DNA from: Chlorella sorokiniana
Lineage: Eukaryota; Chlorophyta; Trebouxiophyceae; Chlorellales; Chlorellaceae
Reading direction: 5' to 3'
Assembly (NCBI GenBank): GCA_025917655.1
Contig: CP084609.1
Location: 186,001-250,000 of the forward strand
DNA: 64,000 bases
The translations under genes were made by a program, and so were the position numbers. Positions 1-12,881 of this stretch are shown here, in pieces (position 1 is the stretch's first letter; each line of letters opens with the position of its first letter). The notes under the pieces are model-generated. The model searched no databases and was not told where the DNA came from. It was given only the letters and a program-made list of their open reading frames with translations.

Positions 1-318
1 GTCGAGGCGGCGTGGGAGGGGTGGAGGCGGGCGGCCTGAGTGCCACTGCCGCGCCTTGCAATCGAGGCGTATGCGCGCAGCCATGCACTTGTCAAATGTT
101 AACAGGGCAACGGATGCAAGGCTGCCTATAAATGTGCGGCATGCAGCACCCGCATGCACAACTGCATGCTGTTCAGGCAAGGGTGGATCGGAAAGCAACA
201 TGTGCAGCAGGCTAGCTGGGGTGGAGCTGCCGGCAGGCACCCCCACTGCGCCGGATCCGGAAGGAGGCAGGCACGGCCGCTGCGCCAGCGGGGTACGGCC
301 GCAGTACAAGATGCTCAC

Positions 319-755
319 CGTACTCCCCCTTGTACTGCTTTCCGCGCAGGGTGCCGGGGACGATTGAGTCGTAGCACCCCTCAAGCGCCTTCACCTTGGC
401 CACCCTGGTGCCCTTGGGCAGCGCCCTCGGTGGTGGCGGCCGCCAGCACCTGCGGCGGCGGCGCAGCAGGGGAACACGGCGGCGATCAAACCCCTGCCGC
501 GGCGTTGAGAGACTGTTGTTGGCAGGACCGGCTTGCGGGCAGCAGCCTCGGCGGCCTGATGAGCTGTGGTACGTCCTCCACGGGGGCGGCGGCGGCTGCA
601 CTAGCATTCGTTCGCTGCCGCGGGTGCCGCCTTGCTGGCGGCAGCAGCCTTGCTGGCAGCAGCCGCTCAGCGGTCGCGAGGGGGTACACCCCACCTGGAC
701 GAGCACCGTGTTGAACGCCTTCTGAGCAGACTGGGATTTGGCGGTGTCGATGAAG
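319..755 (-). CDS. Unrecognised spliced gene, two supported exons (partial)
   Basis: Two minus-strand exons have good splice sites. One runs 755 to 695: it follows a pyrimidine-rich CCCTGCAG acceptor, ends at CAG|GTGGGG and reads FIDTAKSQSAQKAFNTVLVQ. The next runs 449 to 319: acceptor GCCGCAG, donor TACG|GTGAGC, reading VLAAATTEG, then (after an apparent one-base shift near 415) PKGTRVAKVKALEGCYDSIV, and ending KQYKGEYG. The amino-acid composition is that of a soluble protein, not a GC-rich shadow frame. Neither a start nor a stop exon was identified. The 3' part may run off the left edge of the window, and 5' exons may lie between 760 and 1190. I do not recognise the family. Confidence 0.35.
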
Positions 756-1194
756 CTGCAGGGAAGGTGCGAGGGGTGGAAAGTAGAGGCCGGAGTGAAG
801 CTGATGCCCGGGCGCAGGGATTTAGGGTGGGGGTGGGGGGCCGGCGCTGCGAGGGCGGCATAGGAAAGCTTGGCGGCACCGCAAGGGCGGCAAGCGGGCA
901 CAGCCGGGTGCAGGGAGGGCAGCGACAGGAGGCGATGTAAGTACCCAGGCAGGCCCAAGCAGGCCCGAGCAGGGGGCAACGCAAGGCAGCAAGGACGCAG
1001 AATGAGGGTGTTTCAGGATGGCAAGGCGACGCCAGCCCCTCAAATTGAAGGGGCAACCTTGGGCTGGAGGTGCACGGCTTCCGCGTGCTTGCCGGCAGGG
1101 AGGCGGCGCCGCCCGCCGTGGTAGTTGCCCGCCTCCCGAGGCTGGGAACGAGCCGCCCCCAATCTATTTCGGCCTGTGGTAGAACTACAAGCGC

Positions 1195-1428
1195 TCACTT
1201 GGGGCCCTTCGTCTTGAACACGCGGTCCCAGCGGCGCGGGTTGCAAATGTTGTCATGGCACTTGCGGTGGTGCATGGGCCCTGCATCGAATTGATAACTG
1301 AGGTTCTCAAACAGGTTGAAATGGAGTGGCGGGCCGCAAGTGCACCGCCGGCGGCAACAACCCCACTCACATGCGCTGGCCTGGCCGAAAGCCACGGCAC
1401 AAAGCAGGACGGCGACCAGAACACGCAT
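1195..1428 (-). CDS. Small secreted cysteine-rich protein (77 aa)
   Basis: A single open frame starts at the ATG whose complement is at 1426-1428. Residues 1-19 (MRVLVAVLLCAVAFGQASA) form a textbook signal peptide with an A-x-A cleavage site. The mature part of about 58 residues carries seven cysteines, including CEWGCC, CTCG and the spaced pair in KCHDNIC, followed by a basic tail ending FKTKGPK. It could be a disulfide-stabilised extracellular or vacuolar peptide. No family was recognised. It could also be the first exon of a longer gene, although the frame closes cleanly with its own stop. The neighbouring gene at 319-755 is on the same strand. Confidence 0.45.
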   Translation of the reverse strand: MRVLVAVLLCAVAFGQASACEWGCCRRRCTCGPPLHFNLFENLSYQFDAGPMHHRKCHDNICNPRRWDRVFKTKGPK

Positions 1429-1514
1429 GATGAGCTCTCAGGAACGAATTCAGGATGGGGTGACAAACAGGGCACAAGAACGGGCTCTCGGAACGCGAAG
1501 GTACTTCCGAAACA

Positions 1515-1703
1515 GTGCCCCTCAATGCCACGGGCTATTCAGGGGCGACCAACCCAGTCTACAGGCTTGAAAACATCTCGAAGAAGCGGATTTGCAAGAC
1601 GAACGTGCCTCTTGAAGTGGTCGAAGGCGGCAAACTTGTGCTGCCGACCAAGGCTGATTGCCCAAACGCCTCGATTGCACGTCATCGCAGCGATCGATGA
1701 TGG
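1515..1703 (+). other. Short coding-like open frame, unassigned
   Basis: A plus-strand frame reads VPLNATGYSGATNPVY and continues through KKRICKTNVPLEVVEGGK to a stop at 1701-1703. Its composition is balanced, unlike the Arg/Pro/Ala-rich shadow frames around it. A CAG precedes it and could be a splice acceptor. There is no ATG and no recognisable partner exon. It may be the last exon of an unresolved gene or a fragment. The rest of 1430-2290 shows nothing I can support. Confidence 0.15.
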
Positions 1704-2297
1704 CTTGAACAATGCGACAGCCGCCTGACACCGTTCGTGTGCGCATCAAGGGCCCTTGTGCCGGCAGACAGGGGCTTGGCTGTGGAAGCAGTGCCTGCTG
1801 CCTTCGGCAGCAGCCGTCAATGCAACCTGCCTGCCCGCAGTGCTCATGGTGCCAGCATCGAGTGTGGCGACCCTGTGCGTCGATCCCAGCAAAATTACAC
1901 AGCTTGCGGGCAGCCAAGGCGTGCTGACAGGGGTCGCAACGTGCCGGCGGATCGGCAGCCAGGCGGGCAGATGCGGCGCGCCGACGCTGCCCGGCTGGCA
2001 GGGCAGGGCAGGGCAGGCAGGAATGAAACGGAAATGCTGCCTGGACATGATGAAGCTGCCGCCACCGCCGCCGCCTTGCTAGAGCCCTGCGTCTAGAACC
2101 AACCCCGACCGCTGCTGGCCGCGGGCTTGGCAGTCTGCGCTCCATGGGAGGGGAGGGCAGCGGCGACGTGAAGCGTCAGCGCAAGCGTGCCGTTCAAAGG
2201 GAGAGGAGCGGCAGAATCCGCCCGAATGCATCGTAAGCCGCGCGCCCATGGGCCTCCGCCTCCGGAGGGCAGCCAACACGGCGCTCATGCAGTGCAG

Positions 2298-5200
2298 TCA
2301 CCGCCTCCACCGCGGCCCGCTGGCCAGCCGGGGCCGCCACAGCCAAGCGGCGCAGCCCCGGTGCTGTACCTGCAGATCCCGCAGCTGCTCCATCAGCTTC
2401 CGCTCCTCGCCGCCCAGCGTCTTGGGGATCTTCACCTGCGGTTCGCGAAACGGCGGCAGTACAGCGGTCGGCGGCGGCACAGCAGTCGGCCACGATGGCG
2501 ACGAATAAGCGCAGAGTCGGGCGCAGCGTGGGGGAGGGAGGGCGGGCGGCAGAGCCCGCACACGTTGAGGGCCGCATTCAAGAAATTCTGGGTGAGGGCA
2601 AGGCCCAGGGCGGGGGCGGAGGGGGACGGCTGAGCAGCAGCACAGCTGCGACGTGCGACCGACTATCTGTGCGCAGCCACTCCGGCCACTCATCTGGCTG
2701 AGGCCACACAGCAGCCAGCAACCAACCAGCAGCAACTTCCCATGCAATGGTTGCAGCGCTGCCTGCAACCATTCTGCGTGGCTGTGCCCACAGCGCGGCA
2801 GCCACAGCGAGCGAGCGCAGCGCACCTTGACGTGGACGAGGTGGTCGCCGCGAGCGCTGGAGGCCCCCAGCCGGCACGCCCCGCTTGCTCATCACCAGCG
2901 TCGTGCCGGGCTGCGTGCCTGCAGTACGACAGGCAGTACAGCAGGCAGTACAGGGCAGCAGTCGTCATCCGTGCGCGCATGCGTGGGTGTGTGGTGCGTG
3001 GTGGAGGGTGGGGAGGCCGCATGCGCTGTGCTTGGGCAGCGGTCGCGCTCGGCGGCAGGCAGGCGGTGCTGCCGCAGCACCTGCATGGCCCAACATCCGC
3101 TGCATGCTGCAAACCTGCTACCCAAGATGGTACGCAAAGCCGGCCTCCCTGCCTCCCTCCTTGCCTCCCCCTACCAACACAGCAAACAGGGGCAGCGAGC
3201 GGAAAAACAGCACGGGCGGCAAACAAGAAGAAAGCACAGGAAGAAAAGGTAGAAAGCGGCCCCACCTGCCGGGATTTTGAGGTCCACCTCGGAAAGCTCA
3301 TTAGTGCCCAGGGTCGCCACCTTGACGGTGGTGCCCAGGATGGCGTCCACGTATGAAATCTCCACGTCTGCGCGCAGGGGGTGGGTGGGAGGTTCAAGAA
3401 AGGGTTTGGGAACGAAAATAGGAAGTTTCTAGTGAAGTTGAAACCTCGAAATCAAATCAAAGGGGGCCAGGAGAGTCACGGAGGGAGCGGTTGAAGCGGA
3501 CAGCGGGAGCGCTGTACGCAGCAAGTGGTGGGTTTGTTGTGCCCCCAAGTGTTTGGTGTCATCGCGAGCGCAGCCACGCCAGTTCTCAGCTTAAGCCCAG
3601 TCCTCAGGCCGCCAACGGGCCCCATCCCGCCCCGTCCCGCTCCTGGCCCCCTCCAAAAACGATGAAAACAAGCAGCGCACCCGAGTGGATTGTGACGCCG
3701 TCCCGCCGCAGCGTGGGGTGCGGCTTGACGCCGATGAAGACGTAGAGGTCGCCCGACTCGCCGTTGCTGCGTCAGGGCGTGGGGTGGGATGGGGGTGGGG
3801 TGGGGGTAAGGAACAGGGGGAGGAGTGTGGACACGGCAAGGGGGAAAGCAGTCTGGTGGATCGCGAGGGGAGGACTCCAGTGGGGAGGTGGCAGGGAAGG
3901 GCACGCTGGCGGGGAGCGTCTGGCAGCGACACGCTGCGGGGCAGGCACGGTTGGCTGGCTGGCTGGCTGGCCACCGGCGCAAGGGGGAAGCTTGTTCAAA
4001 GGCGAGGACGAGGAGGGGAAAAGGGGGAGCATAGGGGCATGAGCGGCAGGGTGCTCACCGCCGCCCCGAGTCGCCCTCGCCCCGCACGCGCAGCCTGCTG
4101 CCCTCGTCCACCCCTGGGGGCACCCGCAGCGAGATGCGCTTGCTGCCCCTGCACGCAGAGAGAACCCGGAGGGGGAGGGCGGGGGCAGGGTTCAGGTGGC
4201 ATGCGGCGGCGGGACCAGCAGCCAGCAGAAGGATTTGGTGAAGCGGCACTGCTGCAGAAAGGTTACTGCCTGTGCCGATGCGGCGGCCGGGCAGCAACTC
4301 AAAGGTTGCGCCGCCTTGCCTGCGGCGACGTCCCCCTCATCCCCCGCATTCAAGACATCCCCATTCCAACCAAAACCATGGGCAGCTGCTCGCGCCCCCG
4401 CAGCTCCACAGTAGCCCCCACAGCCCGACACCATCAGCCGCCCTGCTTGCTTGCACGCGGCGGCAGGCGCTCACCGCACGCGCCCGTCTCCCTGGCAGGT
4501 GCCGCAGGGCGTGAACTGCTCGCCGGTGCCGCCGCAGGTGGGGCAGGTGGCCACCTGCTGGAACATGCCGAGGGGGTGCGTACCGCCTGCACCACCTGCC
4601 CCGCGCCCTTGCAGGTGGAGCAGGTGCTGGCGCTGGTGCCGGCCTTGACGCCCGAGCCGCCGCAGGTTCCGCAGTCCTCCAGGCGGGACACCTCGATCTC
4701 CTTGCTGCAAAGGGGGCGGGAAAAGAGGGGGGGGCGATTAGTATGTTTCCAGGGAGGGGCCCCTGCAGAGGACCCAGCGGAGCATCAGCAGGAGAGGAGA
4801 GCAGCGGGCAGTGGGAGGCACAGGGCAGTGAGCGAGCGTGCGACAGACAGAGAGGAGGGGCAGAAAGCCGCTCCTGTTGTTCAACGCCGGCGCAGGGTGC
4901 AGCAGTGGTTCCGTGTGTTGATTCCGCACCAAGCTCAACCTCACAACAAGCACAACAGGGCAGAGCAGAGCTGTTTAAATTGTCAAATACTTCAAAGCTC
5001 ACTTGCAGCCAAACACGGCCTCCGTGAAGTCGAGGCGAAGGTCGTACCGCTGGTCGTCGCCCGGTACCGGACGGTTGCGGGACCGCGATCCGCCGCCCAT
5101 GCCGCTGCAGGCAGGAACATGAGATCGAGGGGTGAGGAAGAGGGGCGGAAGGGGAATCAAAACAAGGAGGCAGCAGGTGGCGGGCCAGCAAAGCGAGGGA

Positions 5201-5363
5201 GGCAGCGGCGGAGGCTGGCAGACGCAGAGACCCAGCGCAACGTGGCCGAAGCCAAACGACGGCTGCCCTGCACCCACCCGAAGCCGCCCATGCCGCCCAT
5301 GCCGCCGCCGAAGAACGTCTCGAAGATGTCGAAAGGGTTGGAGAAGTCGCTGCCCATGCCGCC

Positions 5364-5394
<31 letters not shown>

Positions 5395-6505
5395 CCGCCC
5401 TTGAGCCCCGCCTCGCCAAAGCGATCGTACACGCCGCGCTTATCGTCGTCCGACAGCACCTGCAGGCCGGAAGAGGTTGGGGGAGAGGATGAGATGGAGA
5501 CAAGCGGTTGTCGCATGATGGATTGTGGGTTCCAGAAGGTGAGGAGAGGAAGCAGCCGACAGAAAAGAAGTAGGGGAAGAGACAGGCCTGTCAAGCGCCT
5601 GCAGCGTCCTCGCCACAGCGACCCAGACCGAAGCGGAACACTTGCTGGGCAAATCATTGGCACGGCAGACGGCAGACAGAGCGCATGGGCGACGAACACA
5701 GCAGCGCCTCGCCTCGTAGGCGGCGGAGATGTCCTTAAAGCGCTGCTCCGCATCCGCCTCCTTGTTCACGTCTGGGTGGAACTTGCGGGCCAGCTGGCGG
5801 TACGACGACTTGATCGTCTTCTTGTCTGCGGTGCAGGAGGCGGTACATGGGGCGGTACATACAGTGAGGAGGGAGGCTGGCGAGGCAGCACAAGCCGGAG
5901 CAGGGGCTGGGGCAGGCCTGCTGCTGCCGGCTGCCGGCTGCCGCAGCAGCAGCTTGCAGCGGCGTGGCTGGTCACAACGCAGCGGTGAGGGGACGGCTGG
6001 AGACGTGCGGCGGGGTGTGGCCGGATGGCAGCACAAGCATTTCCCTCGGCATCAACAACGTTGGGGGGCAGGCCAAGGATGGAAGGAGGGCCACTGCAAC
6101 AGCTGAAGGGAATCGTTGCTGCTCACCTGCATCCCGCGGCACACCCAGGATCTGGTAGAAGTCGCGCTCGGCCCGCACCACCAGCCTCGCCCCGCTGCCG
6201 CGCCGCGGCTGCCGTGCCGCTGCGCCGCTGCCGCTGCCAAATGCCGGGCGGCCGGGGGCGCCAGCGCGCAGTGCGCAGGCGTCCTGCGGGAGGCACAAAG
6301 CAGCACAGGGCGGGGTGGGCCTGCTGCTGCGGGCGCCAGCCAGAAAGCCAGGTTCGACCGCCTCCCTGCCGCTGTTCCGGACAGTGGCGGCTGGGCGGCA
6401 GCAGCGCCAGCAACCTCCAATACACGCGGGCGCAGCATGCTGCATGGCTTCCTGATGAACGGTGCAGTCGCTTGCAAGGCGTTCAAAGGCCGGGGCCTCG
6501 CTCAC
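2298..6505 (-). CDS. Type I J-domain co-chaperone (DnaJ), probably chloroplast
   Basis: Hsp70 co-chaperone that stimulates Hsp70 ATPase and delivers unfolded substrates. All class I domains are present in order. A basic N-terminal stretch ends near [18 protein letters not shown] and looks like a plastid transit peptide. The J domain has the invariant HPD (RKFHPDVNK). A Gly/Met-rich linker contains a GGM tandem repeat. Four zinc-finger motifs follow: [24 protein letters not shown] and CGTCQGDG. The C-terminal substrate domains include [31 protein letters not shown] and [17 protein letters not shown]. About eight exons; the one after the J domain (5825-5713) ends at a GC donor. Apparent one-base frameshifts lie near 4574 (C run) and 2868 (conserved VPRLG). 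The exact start codon (6505, 6486 or another) and the last residues are uncertain. Confidence 0.9.
5341..5404 (-). repeat. Coding minisatellite, 9-bp unit (Gly-Gly-Met)
   Basis: Tandem copies of CCCATGCCG on the plus strand encode repeated GGM in the Gly-rich linker of the DnaJ protein on the minus strand. A second, shorter run lies at about 5284-5310. Such linkers tolerate length change. Confidence 0.85.
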
Positions 6506-6914
6506 CTGCGGCCGCTGAGGCTGTGCACTGGCTGCTGGCCTCTAGAAGCGCTGTGTAGCTGCGCAGAGCACGCACATTGTGCTTGCAACACTCTTGCTGC
6601 CGCTGCTGTGTGCATTGCTGCCGGCTGCCGGCTCTGACAAGCTTGTGTCGAGGGCCCTGTGGTTTCGAGTCCTTGTGTGCCGCTTTGCACGCTCACACCC
6701 GATATGTACTGTCACTTGAGCCAACGATTTTTGTTTGCGGGGGCTGTGAGGCCCGCAAAATGGGGCCACCGCGACCCTGGCCATGGCTTGCATGAAATGC
6801 TTCTGGGCGCAGCGCAAGCTGGCCGCAGCGCGCTGCACCGCCCTCTTTGACGGCGCCGGAGGAGCAACAGTAGCTTTGGGCCGCCTCCCCGAGGGTCATC
6901 CCACACCCCTCACC

Positions 6915-8864
<1,950 letters not shown>

Positions 8865-9000
8865 ACGACTGCGGTACAGCAGGCGGTGCCGCAGTACCAG
8901 CCGCAGGCGGTGCGTTGGTGCAGCGCGGCGCGGCGGGAGCTTGATCGCTGCTGCGGCGCTGCGCCTGCCGCCTGAGCACTCGGGCTTGCTATGCTTTGCG

Positions 9001-9005
9001 TGTAA
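9001..9005 (+). terminator. Candidate TGTAA polyadenylation signal of RPS5
   Basis: TGTAA lies 137 bases after the RPS5 stop. TGTAA is the usual chlorophyte poly(A) signal. The placement fits, but a 5-mer is weak evidence on its own. Between here and 9599 nothing coding is supported; the CHLM stop lies at 9600 on the other strand. Confidence 0.4.
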
Positions 9006-9599
9006 CGAGCTACCCTCGCAAGTGCGGTTGAGGCTGTGTTGGCAGGCGGAGGAGCCAGGGCAAGAAGAGGGTGGGATGAGGGGGGCTGGATACGAGGCGA
9101 GCCTCTGCAAGGGAACTTCGTGACAGAATCCATAGAGGCTGCCGAAGCGGATGTCGGTGCAGCGGGGCTCTGTCAGCCAGGTCAGGGCCCTGGTGCTGCA
9201 TGCACTGGACAGCAGTAGCTTCTTCTGCACTGTGGGGCCTGAAGGGCAGCTGGTGTTGCCGGCTTGGCGAGCATGATTGTTCGGTTACATAGCAAGGGTG
9301 GCGTGCGAAAAACGTCAAGGAGCAAGCAACAAAATGGCACAAACAGGGGGAAAAGGGGGCGGTCAGCTGCCCAACGGGCCGCCATCAAATCGCTCAGTCT
9401 GGCATGTGCCGCGCACTGCCATGGCGGGCTGGCGCCCGCGGGCAGCGAGCAGGCCGCATGCCGGCAAAACGCTGCTGTCTCTGCTCCCACTGCAGCCAGC
9501 CCTCCGCTTGCGCCGCTCAACTGCGCATCCCCACGCGGCGGCAGTCCCACGCCTCTGCAAGGTGCCTCAGGGTGCCTCCGGAGCGCTGCCGCTGCGTGC

Positions 9600-12289
9600 T
9601 CACGCGATGCGGCGGCACTCCAGCAGGCGTGAGAAGTAGAAGGACGTCGCCGTCATCTCCCGCTTCACCACCTTGAAGCCCGCCCGCGCCAGCGCCGCCT
9701 CCACGTCGTCCTCCTTGTGCAGGTAGGCACGGGTGGCCTGCGGGCGGGTCGGTGTGCAAGGGTGAGGTGGTGGGCGGGGTGGTGCCGATATGTGGAGGGA
9801 GGGGCAGTGTGTGCATGCAGGGGGTTGCGGGGGCAGCCTGCGTTTTTCGAGCCAGGCAGCGCATGAAAGTCGTTCCTCTCGTCTCCATGCCTCCATGCTC
9901 CCCTTCCTCCTCCCCCTCATCACCCGGGATGAGCTCGTGCTTCATCGCCGCTACGCCCTTTGCTCAACACCACCGCGCGCGCTCCCCCTTCCCCCGCGCC
10001 CCCCCTCCCCCCACCCCCCACCACCACACACACACACTCCCGCTTATGAACCACCACGCATAGTACAAACAAGCAGCAGCGCCCACCTTGGAGGGCCCGG
10101 GAACAGCTCGCCGATGCGCTTGAGGATGGAGTAGGCCAGGGTGTTGGGGGCAAAGGAGACGATGAGGCGGCGGTCTGACAGCGAGGCCAGGTGCGCCACC
10201 ATGGCGTCCACCTTATCCTGCGGTACCACAGGCGGTACAGGGAGGTTCAAGTACATCCAGTTTGCTGGTTTTCTTAGGAAGCGAGGAGCCCAGCTGCCAC
10301 TCTAGTAAGAATTGCAAGAGGCGGCGGCGCGGGGCAGGCGTGTGCAAGCAAGCCTGCTGGCACGAAAACAGACCAGTGTCGGGTGCTGCATGTACTGCCG
10401 GTACCGCTTGCCTGGGGGTAGTGGATCATGACGTCCAGGCAGCACACGGTGTCGTACCGCCCGAGCAGCTCTCCAGGTCCATGGTCTCAAACTTGGGGGC
10501 CACCTGTACCGCAGAATAGTACCGCAAAACGAGGGATCAGCGGGGAGGCGTGTGTGCTTGAAGCTGTGGCAAGAGTGGAGGGCAAATGCTTGCAAGGCAC
10601 AGGCGAAATGTGTGTTGCAGCAAAACATTTCCTGCCGACGGCTGAGCACGACCAAAGCCACGCACAGCCCTGCCGCTTGCGCCGGCTGCCCGCCGCTTCC
10701 ATGCAGTTGACGGCGGCAGGTGGCTGGGACAAAGTGCGCGCCATGTGACACACACACGCACACATAGTGCCCTGCCCCCCCCAAAAGGAACAACCAGAAT
10801 TCACACTAGCTAACACACACTCACCTTGGGGGCCTTGGCGCCGCCCGCCACTGCGGCCTCGTACCGCCGCTGCGCCTCGCCCGCCATGGCCGACGATATG
10901 TCGCTGGCGCTCACGGCGGCGCCCTGCACAGCCGCAGCAGCGTGTGGGTGTTGATGTGTTGGGGAGGGGTGAAGGGCAGCGTGTTTTCAGGGCGCCGCAC
11001 TCTGAGAGCAGCTGAGTGGCAGCAAGCAGCGAGTGTAGTTCAGACAGGACGGCGAGTGCCCACCCGCAACGCCAGCGGGATGGACAGGCTGCCGGTGCCG
11101 CAGCCGGCGTCGCAAACGGTGACGCCCTCCACGCCGCCCTCTACGGAACGGAAGGAGCGGCACAGAGGGAGGTCGGGATACAGACGCAAGAGGAACGGAA
11201 GCAGAGAAGCAGCAGGCAGCAGCCTGGTTCTGAAACTGAGGAGTTCTGTAAGAGAGGAAGCGAAGGAGAAGGCGAAACAAAGGAGAAGTGCTTCAGCCTG
11301 AGCTTCAGCGCTCACCGTCGTCCAGCCAGCGCAGCACCTTGTCCACGGTCTGGGCGTGGCCGTTGCGGATGTCCAGCTGGACCTGCGGGAAGAAAGGAAA
11401 CGGGGAAGAAAGAAAGCAAAGCGGATGAAACAAAACGAAATGGAAAGCCAGGTGAGGGGGCCCGATCGGTGGGTCGAAAGGCGGCACAGACATAGCAAGG
11501 GAGATGCTTGTATCTCAGCATCCGCCTCTCCTCCTAGCTGGTCTCTTGCTGAAGAGCAGAGCCCATTCAAGCACTCGAAGGAAGCGACGGGGAAGAATGG
11601 AAAAAGAAGAAGAAAGAAGGGCGCACCTTGTTGACCTCGTCCGTCTCGCCGTATATCTTGTTCCAGCGCTCAAAGCCGGCGGTGTCAAAGTACTTCTTCA
11701 CGGCCTCCAGCTCGTCCCCCGCCGCCTGCATCTGCGCCGACCGCCGCTTCTGGGGGTCGGTGGCCAGCAGCGCGGCGGAGAGGGCGGCGATGGCGGCGCC
11801 GCCGCCCAGCGCGAGGCCCAGGGAGCTGTCCGCCACCTGCGCTCGTTGTGGTTGTTGTTTGTTTTTATTTGTTTTTGGGGGGATTTTTTGGGGGGGAGAG
11901 GATGGGGAAAGGGGGGCCAAGGGGAGGGGGAAGGGAGGGGGCAAGGGAGGGGCACTCGAAGTTAGGGCGTCGACGGGCGGTCGAGTCGTGCGCGATTCAT
12001 CCGGCTGTGCTGCTGGGTGTGCAGCAAGTTGAAGGCTCTGTGGGATACATGGGGGCAGGGTTGGGAGCCTGTGATCGTTTCGCCGCACCTGAGCCACTTC
12101 GGAGGCCGCCGCCAGCGCCGGGCTGGCCGCCGCCTGCAGGGCACCAGCCGCGGCAAGGGCGCCCAGGGCCGTCTGCTGCTTGCTGCGGGGAGTGGCGCTG
12201 CAGGTGACGCGGGCTGCCTGACGCCCACGAGGGGCCTGGGCCCGTGAGGCGCTGGGAATGCGCTGCGTGCAAGCTGTTGTGGCTGCCAT
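9600..12289 (-). CDS. CHLM: Mg-protoporphyrin IX O-methyltransferase, chloroplast
   Basis: Transfers a methyl group from S-adenosylmethionine to the C13 propionate of Mg-protoporphyrin IX, the step after Mg chelatase in chlorophyll synthesis; acts at plastid membranes. The ATG at 12289 opens a transit peptide rich in A/R/S/T, then a hydrophobic segment (SLGLALGGGAAIAALSAALL). Then come VKKYFDTAGFERWNKIYG, the SAM motif VCDAGCGTGSLSIP, CLDVMIHYPQ, LIVSFAPNTLAYSILKRIGE and the terminal FYFSRLLE, all close to plant CHLM. Eight exons: 12289-12089, 11836-11627, 11382-11316, 11140-11064, 10923-10825, 10503-10412, 10217-10087, 9737-9600. The intron after 10412 is GC-AG (CAG|GCAAGC). Apparent one-base losses near 10457 and 10099 break an otherwise perfect model. 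Confidence 0.95.
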
Positions 12290-12881
12290 GCTGCGGATCA
12301 AATGGTCGATGGCGCAACAAGACAGCGATTTTCGATCGTCGGAGAGACGGGGACGCACGCCGACAGAAATATGCAAAGGGTGCACTGTCACAAGCGACTG
12401 CTAGTAAAACAACGACTGCAAGCAATCTGCAGCGTCCTCTTATATCGAAGGACTGCTGTGGAACACAGCCTTCAAGATAGAGGACCTATCTGTACGGGTG
12501 GACGTACTGCCTTTTCAGCAACTTTGCGCTTTCATCACTGTACCGAATGATGCAAGAGAACCCACCAAATTTGTATCGAACACTTGTCATTCAACACAAT
12601 GCCTGCACATCTTACGCTCAGTCGTATACAGCGACCGCTCCAGTTCCAGTGTCAGCACAGCAGTAGATTTGCGCCATCGCTGCCGGTGCATGCACATCAT
12701 GCAACACGTGCAAGAAGGCGCGGACGGGCCTCCCCGCTGCCCGATCACCTAAGAACCCGGGGGCTCGCGTCAGGGCCCAGGGAGGGGACTCGGTGGGCGC
12801 CATCGATGAGGTGCAGCTGCCCCAAGACCCGCAGCCCGAGCAGGAGCGCCCCCAGGACGGGCGCCGCCGCCGCCGCCACGC

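Noticed and set aside
3685-5988. 767-codon plus-strand open frame
   Set aside because: It is antisense to the DnaJ exons, with Arg/Pro/Ala/Gly-rich text and no family pattern. The minus strand carries the J domain, zinc fingers and splice sites.
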